NCBI GenBank assembly: GCA_964497955.1
Contig: CAZCFQ010000126.1
Span: forward strand, 1 to 6,365
Direction: 5' to 3'
From: PWPR01 sp964497955
GTDB lineage: Bacteria; Bacillota; UBA994; PWPR01
Length of the DNA stretch: 6,365 bases
The notes below the pieces were generated by a model. The model was not told the DNA's origin and ran no database searches. It saw nothing but the letters and a program-made list of their open reading frames with translations. Every line of letters starts with the position of its first letter. Positions within the stretch are counted from its first letter, which is position 1. The translations under genes were made by a program, and so were the position numbers. Of the stretch, positions 1 to 5,308 are shown in pieces.

Positions 1-829
1 AAAAAATACCAGCAACAATTATAAATAGACCGCCTATACCACTGAGAATGTCTGGTACTTCAGACCATAATAAGAATCCTAGAATAGTAGCAATGATAAT
101 TGAACTATAATTAAAAACTGATACTTCTGCAGCAGGTGCATGACTATAAGCTAAAGTTATACTATATTGACCAATCAATGCTGTAAAACCTATTGAAGCT
201 AATAAAATCCATTGAGTTGCATTTGGTAAAACAAAATTAGTAACTACAAATGGGAATGTTGCAACAGTGGAAAAAAAACAAAAGTAGAAAACAATTGTGG
301 TAGTATCTTCTTTTCCTTTTAATAGCCTTAAAACTGTGTAAGCACCTCCGGCAAAAACTGCACCTGTAAGTCCTACTAGCGCTGGGATAGCTTCTGCACT
401 AAACTGAGGCCTAATTACAAGCATTGCACCAATAAAGGCAGTAATTAAAACAGGTATTTGTACTTTTGATAATTTTTCTTTTAAAAATAGTGATGCAAAA
501 AGTGTAACAAAAAATGGGTTTGTTTTACTAATAATCGATGCATCTGCCATAGGCAAATGTTCTATACTATAAAAATAAGTAATAATACCAAGTACCCCCA
601 AAGTTCCACGTAGAAATAGTAGTTTTCTATTTTTTTTCTCACCAAATAAAGAGAGATTCTTCTTTCGTATTAATATAAGTGTAAAAATTAAACCAATAAG
701 ATTTCTAAAAAAAACTTTTTGTAATACAGGAATGCCTGTGGTTGATTTAATTATAGCTTGCATAATTGTAAATGCTAAGGCGGATAATAGCATAAACATA
801 ATGGCTTTTGGCTTGTTGTCTTTATCCAT
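1..829 (-). CDS. EamA/DMT-family transporter (3' end cut by window edge)
   Basis: Inner-membrane carrier of the drug/metabolite transporter superfamily; such proteins usually export amino acids, nucleosides or other metabolites, and the substrate here cannot be told. The reading frame runs uninterrupted for 276 codons from the ATG at 829 to the window edge. It is almost entirely hydrophobic with short charged loops, consistent with about ten membrane helices in two EamA repeats (roughly residues 8-142 and 155-276). Family-like stretches are PVLQKVFFRNLIG, the loop LPMADASIISKTNPFFVTLF, LKEKLS followed by GAMLVIRP at the end of repeat 1, and the paired LAYSHAPAAEVSVFNYSS segment in repeat 2. 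The usual family length is near 290-300 residues, so only the last few residues are missing. The start is slightly uncertain: AGGAAG lies 11 nt before the ATG, and an in-frame GTG at 838 sits too close to it. A separate promoter suggests it is transcribed alone or leads a unit continuing to the left. Confidence 0.9.
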   Translation of the reverse strand, partial: MDKDNKPKAIMFMLLSALAFTIMQAIIKSTTGIPVLQKVFFRNLIGLIFTLILIRKKNLSLFGEKKNRKLLFLRGTLGVLGIITYFYSIEHLPMADASIISKTNPFFVTLFASLFLKEKLSKVQIPVLITAFIGAMLVIRPQFSAEAIPALVGLTGAVFAGGAYTVLRLLKGKEDTTTIVFYFCFFSTVATFPFVVTNFVLPNATQWILLASIGFTALIGQYSITLAYSHAPAAEVSVFNYSSIIIATILGFLLWSEVPDILSGIGGLFIIVAGIF

Positions 830-862
830 ACAATTCACTTCTTCCTTTTACATTCAAAGGAT

Positions 863-891
863 AGTATATGTAAACTTAAATCTAATTTCAA
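863..891 (-). promoter_or_regulatory. Sigma-A-type promoter for the EamA transporter
   Basis: Read on the minus strand: -35 TTGAAA (886-891), a 17-nt spacer, then -10 TATACT (863-868). Each hexamer matches the consensus at five of six positions. The -35 box abuts the stop codon of the DUF4230 gene (893-895). The predicted start of transcription near 856 gives a leader of about 27 nt before the ATG at 829. Called by eye. Confidence 0.6.
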
Positions 892-892
892 G

Positions 893-1471
893 TTAATTAA
901 TAACTATTTCTTCAAACCCCATGTTTTCAAACAAATTATATAAGAAACTTTTTCCACTATTTTTAGCTTTATCCAAAATACCAATCTCAATTGCCTTATC
1001 TTTTATTTCATCACTGAAATCCTCAAGTGCACCAAAAAGGTCATCATTTTTAATTCTATTAAACAAAGCATCATTTTCACTGTATGGGTTATAATCTATA
1101 AACTCTACTGATGTAACGCTATATTCAGGTAGAGTAACTTCAATTTTTTTATCCTCGATGGTTAAATCATTAATATCTATATTGCTTAAATCTACACCAG
1201 CTTTTACTCTAGCTTCAACAGTAAAAATAAAAGATTTTGTAGTAAATGGAATCACAATATCTCTAAATTTTTTGTTTTCTGTGTATTCAACAATATCATG
1301 AAAGTACATCTCTAATGTATTTAACTCTCCAATTGTTTGAACACTTTCAAGTACAGATGAGTAAGTTATCTGTGTGTCTGGTTCACTATTTTTCAGTGAA
1401 TAAATCCAAACTCCTTGTAAAACTACTGCTATAATTAGTAATACAATCAAAAAATAATTGTTTTTTTTCAT
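893..1471 (-). CDS. DUF4230 family membrane-anchored protein
   Basis: A 192-residue protein of unknown function that I match to the DUF4230 family by its pattern. It has an N-terminal KK pair, one hydrophobic segment at about residues 6-26 (signal anchor, no lipobox cysteine), then a soluble domain that should face outside the cell. Recognisable family blocks are LNTLEMYFHDIV (50-61), IPFTTKSFIFTVEARVKAGV (74-93) followed by DLSNIDI, KKIEVTLPEYSVTSVEF (about 108-124), and NPYSENDALFNRI near 128-140. The end, with LYNLFENMGFEEI, resembles the helical tail found in such proteins. The ATG is supported by AGAAAGG about 9 nt upstream. A promoter and an upstream terminator separate it from the cyclophilin unit, so it appears to be monocistronic. 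No enzymatic residues are evident; the domain may bind a partner or envelope component, but this is a guess. Confidence 0.8.
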   Translation of the reverse strand: MKKNNYFLIVLLIIAVVLQGVWIYSLKNSEPDTQITYSSVLESVQTIGELNTLEMYFHDIVEYTENKKFRDIVIPFTTKSFIFTVEARVKAGVDLSNIDINDLTIEDKKIEVTLPEYSVTSVEFIDYNPYSENDALFNRIKNDDLFGALEDFSDEIKDKAIEIGILDKAKNSGKSFLYNLFENMGFEEIVIN

Positions 1472-1505
1472 TTTACATAACCTTTCTTAGTTAAATTTAA
1501 GTAAC

Positions 1506-1534
1506 ATTATACATTAAATAAGCTTATTTTTAAA
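1506..1534 (-). promoter_or_regulatory. Promoter for the DUF4230 gene
   Basis: On the minus strand, TTTAAA (1529-1534), a 17-nt spacer and a perfect TATAAT (1506-1511) lie 35 nt upstream of the ATG at 1471. The -35 box is a 4/6 match and overlaps the T-rich tail of the preceding terminator, so the terminator and the new promoter are directly juxtaposed. Confidence 0.5.
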
Positions 1535-1562
1535 CAAAAATAGGGTAGCTAGAGGCTACCCT
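1532..1562 (-). terminator. Rho-independent terminator of the cyclophilin operon
   Basis: On the minus strand a perfect GGGTAGC/GCTACCC stem (1555-1561 with 1543-1549, extended by one A-T pair 1542/1562) encloses a 5-nt loop and is followed by TATTTTTGTTT. It begins 15 nt after the cyclophilin stop codon. The T tract is on the minus-strand side only, so it acts on leftward transcription. Confidence 0.85.
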
Positions 1563-1577
1563 TAAAATGATATTGTA

Positions 1578-2072
1578 CTAATTTACGGTAATATTCTTAA
1601 TAATAGGTGGATTTATAGGTTTACCTGATTGTCTATTAGCTAACTTTGTATTAGCAAGAGATTCAATAACATCATAACCTTCAGTAATTTTACCAAATGC
1701 AGCATAAGATCCATCAAGGTGAGTATGTTTATCAAGCATAATAAAGAATTGTGAGCCTGCTGAATCAGGATGACTAGCTCTAGCCATTGATAAAACACCT
1801 TTTGTATGTTTCAGAGTGTTTTTGTGAAATCCATTTTTGCTAAACTCTCCTTCAATTGTATATCCTGGCCCACCAGTCCCATCACCTTTTGGACAGCCAC
1901 CTTGAAGGACAAATCCAGGGATAATTCTATGAAATGTAAGACCATCATAAAAACCTTCATCAGCAAGTTTTTTAAAATTAGCAACTGTTTTTGGTGCCAT
2001 TTCTGGATATAGTTCTCCTACCATTTCTTTCTCATCATTCATTGTTATTTTAACTGTAAGTTTATTAGCCAT
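1578..2072 (-). CDS. Peptidyl-prolyl cis-trans isomerase, cyclophilin type
   Basis: Single-domain cyclophilin of 164 residues that catalyses cis/trans isomerisation of X-Pro bonds. There is no signal peptide, so it should be cytoplasmic. The fold is covered end to end: FHRIIPGFVLQGG (47-59) holds the catalytic Arg49 with Phe54 and Gln57, followed by GDGTGGPGY, GVLSMARA, DSAGSQFFI (Gln108, Phe110) and LDGSYAAFGKITEG. By hand alignment the tryptophan of human cyclophilin A that contacts cyclosporin (W121) is His118 here, and H126 is Tyr123, so weak cyclosporin binding is expected. The ATG is well supported by AAAGGAG 8 nt upstream (2081-2087). That ribosome site lies in the last codons of the upstream kinase gene, whose stop is only 3 nt before this ATG, so the two are likely translationally coupled. 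Last gene of the unit, followed by a strong terminator. Confidence 0.96.
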   Translation of the reverse strand: MANKLTVKITMNDEKEMVGELYPEMAPKTVANFKKLADEGFYDGLTFHRIIPGFVLQGGCPKGDGTGGPGYTIEGEFSKNGFHKNTLKHTKGVLSMARASHPDSAGSQFFIMLDKHTHLDGSYAAFGKITEGYDVIESLANTKLANRQSGKPINPPIIKNITVN

Positions 2073-2075
2073 TAT

Positions 2076-2984
2076 CTAATCTCCTTTATACCATTTAGGT
2101 ACTATGTTTTTAAAGTTATTATGGTCATCTAACATTTGATTTATCCCCTCCATGCCTTCTTCAAAACGGGAAGGGTGATACTTTTTAAGCCATGCTACAC
2201 TCGAAATAACACTCATCGCTCCATATACTGAATAAGTTAACCAAAAAGAATGATTTGGCTTTTGAGGTGAAAAATAACCATCAATTTGTCCTTTGCAGAA
2301 ATATTCACTAGTGCAAACACTAATATTACCAGCTTTTATAAAGTCATGGTAAGGATCTCCAAAGTCAAGTAAATCAAAATCAATTATCCCAACTAACTTA
2401 CCATTATCTATTATCATATTCCCCAAGTGATAGTCATCATGTTGGATAGTGCTATCTCTTGAATCTAAAACATCTAAATTGCTCTCAATTAATTTTAAAA
2501 TTTTGTTTTCACTTTTTATTTTATAATCAACATTTTTATAGATTTCTAAATATCTATTATGCTTCCTTATCTTTATTTTTTTCCAATCAACTGGGGTGGG
2601 CGGCTTAATGCTATGAATCTTTTTGAGTTCTAAACCAGCTTGAAACCCAATATCATACTGATTTTGCTTGGATAGAGTACTTATAATTGCTTCTCCATCT
2701 AATCCTTGAATAAATTCATACAAAGCAACACCTTTATTCTTGTATATAAAGATATCAATTGGTTTAGCTACTTTAACACCTAAATTATATAGCTCTTTTT
2801 GATAGTTAAAGACATTATTATATCGATCAAATTTATCTCCATCAATAATTGTAAGATTAAAGACTTCTTCATCTGTGGTAACAATGTATTTTTGTTTGCT
2901 TGACCAACCTTTTTGGATTTTGCTGATATCATTATAGGTAATATTTAAATCATTAAGTAAAACTTTAATAAACGATACTTCCAT
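2076..2984 (-). CDS. Aminoglycoside phosphotransferase (APH)-like small-molecule kinase
   Basis: A kinase-fold enzyme of the APH/choline-kinase superfamily that transfers phosphate from ATP to a hydroxyl on a small molecule; the substrate is unknown and antibiotic resistance should not be assumed. Numbered from the preferred start, the protein has 302 residues. The catalytic loop HDDYHLGN (182-189) carries the base Asp184 and metal-binding Asn189. IIDFDLLDFGDP (200-211) carries the Mg-binding Asp202. LKKIHSI lies in the helical subdomain, and the C-terminal VPKWYK resembles chromosomal clostridial APH proteins. The nucleotide-binding lysine/arginine expected in the N lobe appears to be Thr45 (NLTIID), which is unusual. 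An ATG at 3005 would add seven residues, but it has a poor ribosome site and overlaps the upstream gene by 20 nt. The ATG at 2984 has AAGGA 7 nt before it and lies 1 nt after the dehydrogenase stop, so I use it. Confidence 0.88.
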   Translation of the reverse strand: MEVSFIKVLLNDLNITYNDISKIQKGWSSKQKYIVTTDEEVFNLTIIDGDKFDRYNNVFNYQKELYNLGVKVAKPIDIFIYKNKGVALYEFIQGLDGEAIISTLSKQNQYDIGFQAGLELKKIHSIKPPTPVDWKKIKIRKHNRYLEIYKNVDYKIKSENKILKLIESNLDVLDSRDSTIQHDDYHLGNMIIDNGKLVGIIDFDLLDFGDPYHDFIKAGNISVCTSEYFCKGQIDGYFSPQKPNHSFWLTYSVYGAMSVISSVAWLKKYHPSRFEEGMEGINQMLDDHNNFKNIVPKWYKGD

Positions 2985-2996
2985 ATTAATATCCTT
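2984..2996 (-). promoter_or_regulatory. Ribosome binding site that decides the kinase start
   Basis: AAGGAT (minus strand, 2991-2996) precedes the ATG at 2982-2984 by an ideal distance and lies inside the last codons of the dehydrogenase gene. The order is SD, TAA, one T, ATG, a standard re-initiation arrangement. The competing ATG at 3003-3005 has only CTTGG-like sequence upstream. Confidence 0.75.
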
Positions 2997-3975
2997 CGTT
3001 GACATTAACCAAGTTAATGAGTGGTTTATCTTCTTTAAGTCTAAGAATATTCTCTATTACAGGATCCCATCTCTTAAGATCACTCATAGGAGAAGCAGCT
3101 CTATGAGGGCTTAATAATACATTTTCTAACTCATGAAAAGGAAAATTGTAAGGATATATTTTATCTTTAACTTTTTTAGGACTTTTTTCATTCCAGAAAA
3201 CATCTAATGCAGCTCCAGCTATGTTCTTATTAAACAATGCATTATATAGATCTTTTTCTACAATAGTATCCCCACGTCCTATGTTTACAATTAGGCCATT
3301 CTTTCCCAAAATATTTAGTAGCTTTTTATTAATCAAGCCTTTAGTTAGATCAGTTAAGGGTAAGGTAGAGATAATTATATCACTATCTCCAAAAAAGTCT
3401 TCAATGTCACTAAAGCCATATACCTTTTCTATATGGGGATAATGTTTATCAAGATTACTTCTTTTACAAGTAATCAGCTTAGTATCAAAGCCAGACAAGA
3501 ATTTAGCCACATTTTGACCAACATGACCAAGTCCTAAAATACCAATCACATTATTTCTAAGGGGGATATTCTCTCTTATACCGATATCTTTTCTAAAAAA
3601 GCCATCTCTTACGGCATTATCAAAATTAACAATGCTATTTGTTAATGATAACAAAAGCGCAACTCCATGTTGGGCTGTAAAGTATGAGTTTCCATGGCAA
3701 TTAGCAAGTTTAACTTCACTATCTTTAAATAAAGAAAGTAAATGAGTTACACCGGCTCCGGGGTTTTGCACAAGTCTCAAGTTATCAGAAGCTTCTATTA
3801 AATCTTTAGAAGGTCTCCAGCCTATGATCATCTCTACATTATTTTCTTTGGCAAGTTTAATATAATCTTCTTCAGTATTACTTTTTGAATAGATGATATT
3901 AATATCACCGTCAATATTGGCCTTAAAGTAATCTCTAAGATTTTTTGGGACATCCCAAATACATAAAACATTCAT
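2986..3975 (-). CDS. D-isomer-specific 2-hydroxyacid dehydrogenase
   Basis: NAD(P)-dependent oxidoreductase of 329 residues interconverting a 2-keto acid and a D-2-hydroxy acid in the cytoplasm. The split catalytic domain occupies the two ends and the nucleotide-binding domain roughly 105-295. Visible landmarks are NPGAGVTHL (71-79) in the substrate loop, GILGLGHVG (145-153) as the dinucleotide-binding turn, NIGRGD with catalytic Arg234, DVFWNE with Glu263, and SPHRAAS with His291, so the catalytic triad is complete. At the end of the second Rossmann strand, where NAD-specific members carry an Asp, this protein reads TCKRS (169-173). The basic residues favour NADP(H), as in glyoxylate/hydroxypyruvate reductase-like enzymes (inference). 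There is no in-frame upstream start (a TGA lies 12 nt before the ATG), and the ribosome site is weak (GTGA only). The gene follows a hairpin after the aldo/keto reductase and leads directly into the kinase gene. The exact substrate is undetermined. Confidence 0.93.
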   Translation of the reverse strand: MNVLCIWDVPKNLRDYFKANIDGDINIIYSKSNTEEDYIKLAKENNVEMIIGWRPSKDLIEASDNLRLVQNPGAGVTHLLSLFKDSEVKLANCHGNSYFTAQHGVALLLSLTNSIVNFDNAVRDGFFRKDIGIRENIPLRNNVIGILGLGHVGQNVAKFLSGFDTKLITCKRSNLDKHYPHIEKVYGFSDIEDFFGDSDIIISTLPLTDLTKGLINKKLLNILGKNGLIVNIGRGDTIVEKDLYNALFNKNIAGAALDVFWNEKSPKKVKDKIYPYNFPFHELENVLLSPHRAASPMSDLKRWDPVIENILRLKEDKPLINLVNVNEGY

Positions 3976-3993
3976 ATATTCACATCATTAAAA

Positions 3994-4014
3994 TGGAGCG
4001 GAATATCCGCTCCA
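3994..4014 (-). terminator. Intercistronic hairpin, probable partial terminator
   Basis: A perfect 9-bp stem (TGGAGCGGA with TCCGCTCCA) with a 3-nt loop starts 6 nt after the reductase stop codon. On the minus strand it is followed by only TTTTAA, so termination should be incomplete. It sits 18 nt before the dehydrogenase ATG, the only real gap in the run. It could end most reductase transcripts, or act as a stability or processing element that sets relative expression of the downstream genes. I see no separate promoter between it and the dehydrogenase. Confidence 0.6.
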
Positions 4015-4020
4015 AATATT

Positions 4021-5160
4021 TTATTCAGTTAGTTCTTTGTGTATTTCAGCTATTCTAACAGGAATTGCAATGGATTGTGGGCACTCGCTTTCACATTGAC
4101 CACAACTTGTACAAATGCTTGCATCAACTCCATTTTCTATCATAGATTGATATTGTTTCTTTGCTCTTTCAATATTGTTATACATATAAGCATTATTGTA
4201 AATAGAAAATATTTTAGGTATATTTATTCCTTGTGGGCAAGGTAAACAATATTCACATGCTGTACAGTTCACTTGAATTCTGTTTATGTATACATCTCTT
4301 ACCTTATTAATAATTCCATGTTCTTTCTCTGTTAATGAGTTTGGTGCCATTTCATCTGCAACTTTTACATTTTCAGTTACATGACTCATTTCGCTCATAC
4401 CACTTAATACTGTAACTACTTCAGGATGATCTGCTGCCCATCTCAAACACCATTCAGCAGGAGATCTTTCAACTTCAGCACCTTCCCAAATGCTTTTTAT
4501 ATCATCTGGTATATTGTTAGTTAAACTACCGCCACGCAATGGTTCCATTACAATAATACCGACATCTCTATCAGCAGCATACTTCATACCTTCAAGGCCA
4601 GCTTGATATTCTTGATCCATAAAATTTAGTTGGATTTGTGCAAAATCCCATGGATAAGAGTTAATTATTTCTTTGAATACATCTAACTCATCATGAAATG
4701 AGAAGCCAATATATTTTATCTTTCCTTTAGATCTTGCTTCTTCTAAAAACTTAATAGCTCCATACTCAACCATTTTGTCCCATCTTTCACGGTTAAGAGC
4801 ATGTAAAAGATAAAAATCTACATAATCAACATCAAGCTTCTCAAGTTGTTCATCTAAGTATTTTTCAAAATCTTCATGTTTTTCAACAAGCCATACAGGG
4901 TGCTTAGTAGCTAAATATACTTTATCTCTATAACCATCTTTCAATACTTTAGCAACAAAGTTTTCGCTTTCACCTTGGTGATAAGGGTATGCAGTATCAA
5001 TGTAGTTAACCCCATTATCAATAGCATATCGAATCATATCAGTAGCAGTCTCTTCATCGATTTTACTAGTATCATTATCAAAATGAGGTAGCCTCATACA
5101 TCCAAATCCTAAAACAGAAATCTTCTCATCTTTTATATTTGGAAATTCTCTGTATTTCAT
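4021..5160 (-). CDS. Aldo/keto reductase with C-terminal 2x[4Fe-4S] ferredoxin domain
   Basis: A 379-residue cytoplasmic oxidoreductase with an AKR TIM barrel (about 14-285) joined to a dicluster ferredoxin module (about 295-370). The AKR catalytic tetrad is present: Asp55 (NYIDTAYPY), Tyr60, Lys86 (LATKHP) and His120 (YLLHAL). The ferredoxin cysteines are C299/C302/C305/C308 (CTACEYCLPCP) and C350/C353/C356/C360 (CTSCGQCESECP), all eight in place. This architecture is common in anaerobic Clostridia and is usually annotated only as aldo/keto reductase; it may couple carbonyl reduction to ferredoxin-level electrons, but electron flow and substrate are not shown by the sequence. The ATG is supported by AAGGGAG 7 nt upstream (5168-5174) and a leader of about 40 nt from a strong promoter. 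It is first in the leftward run, separated from the next gene by a hairpin. Confidence 0.95.
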   Translation of the reverse strand: MKYREFPNIKDEKISVLGFGCMRLPHFDNDTSKIDEETATDMIRYAIDNGVNYIDTAYPYHQGESENFVAKVLKDGYRDKVYLATKHPVWLVEKHEDFEKYLDEQLEKLDVDYVDFYLLHALNRERWDKMVEYGAIKFLEEARSKGKIKYIGFSFHDELDVFKEIINSYPWDFAQIQLNFMDQEYQAGLEGMKYAADRDVGIIVMEPLRGGSLTNNIPDDIKSIWEGAEVERSPAEWCLRWAADHPEVVTVLSGMSEMSHVTENVKVADEMAPNSLTEKEHGIINKVRDVYINRIQVNCTACEYCLPCPQGINIPKIFSIYNNAYMYNNIERAKKQYQSMIENGVDASICTSCGQCESECPQSIAIPVRIAEIHKELTE

Positions 5161-5192
5161 AATTCATCTCCCTTGCAAGTTTCAGTTTAGTA

Positions 5193-5235
5193 GTAACCTT
5201 CTTTGAAATTATACCATTATATTAAAGAAGGTGAC
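5193..5235. promoter_or_regulatory. Candidate operator: long inverted repeat over the reductase promoter
   Basis: GTAACCTTCTTT (5193-5204) and AAAGAAGGTGAC (5224-5235) are reverse complements with one mismatch in 12, separated by 19 nt. The right arm overlaps the -35 box and the left arm covers the predicted transcription start of the leftward promoter, with the -10 box in between. This geometry suits a repressor dimer or pair of dimers. A hairpin role in RNA is unlikely because the right arm lies upstream of the transcription start. I do not recognise the half-site as belonging to a known regulator. Confidence 0.45.
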
Positions 5236-5237
5236 AA
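5208..5237 (-). promoter_or_regulatory. Sigma-A-type promoter of the aldo/keto reductase operon
   Basis: Minus strand: TTGTCA (5232-5237), 18-nt spacer, perfect TATAAT (5208-5213) with an upstream TGG giving an extended -10. Expected transcription start near 5201, about 40 nt before the ATG at 5160. This is the best promoter in the window and drives the four-gene run. Confidence 0.7.
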
Positions 5238-5250
5238 GTTAGATAACTAA

Positions 5251-5288
5251 TTGAAATTTATGTACAAAGTTATAATATGTATTATACT
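5251..5288 (+). promoter_or_regulatory. Probable promoter region of the methyltransferase gene
   Basis: The AT-rich stretch before the rightward gene has candidate -10 boxes TATAAT (5271-5276) and TATACT (5283-5288), and a TTGAAA at 5251-5256 that is too close to the first (14 nt) and too far from the second (26 nt) for a good pair. An inverted repeat TATAATA-TG-TATTATA (5271-5286) overlaps both -10 candidates. The exact promoter is not resolved. Confidence 0.35.
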
Positions 5289-5308
5289 GTATTTAAGGGG
5301 TATGGAAT

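Noticed and set aside
846..861. TCCTTT/AAAGGA pairing that could hide the transporter ribosome site
   Set aside because: The left arm lies at or upstream of the predicted transcription start, so it is unlikely to be in the mRNA; the stem is short and AT-rich.
1806..2012. 68-codon plus-strand open frame
   Set aside because: Lies entirely antisense within the cyclophilin gene; no ribosome site and no recognisable protein.
2076..2984. Calling the kinase an antibiotic resistance gene
   Set aside because: The family fold alone does not show aminoglycoside or macrolide activity; the operon context is metabolic and no mobile element is nearby.
3221..3442. 73-codon plus-strand open frame
   Set aside because: Antisense shadow of the well-supported dehydrogenase gene, with composition unlike a real protein.
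4039..4245. 68-codon plus-strand open frame rich in Cys, Thr and Ser
   Set aside because: Antisense to the ferredoxin domain of the reductase; its composition is a mirror of that coding sequence.
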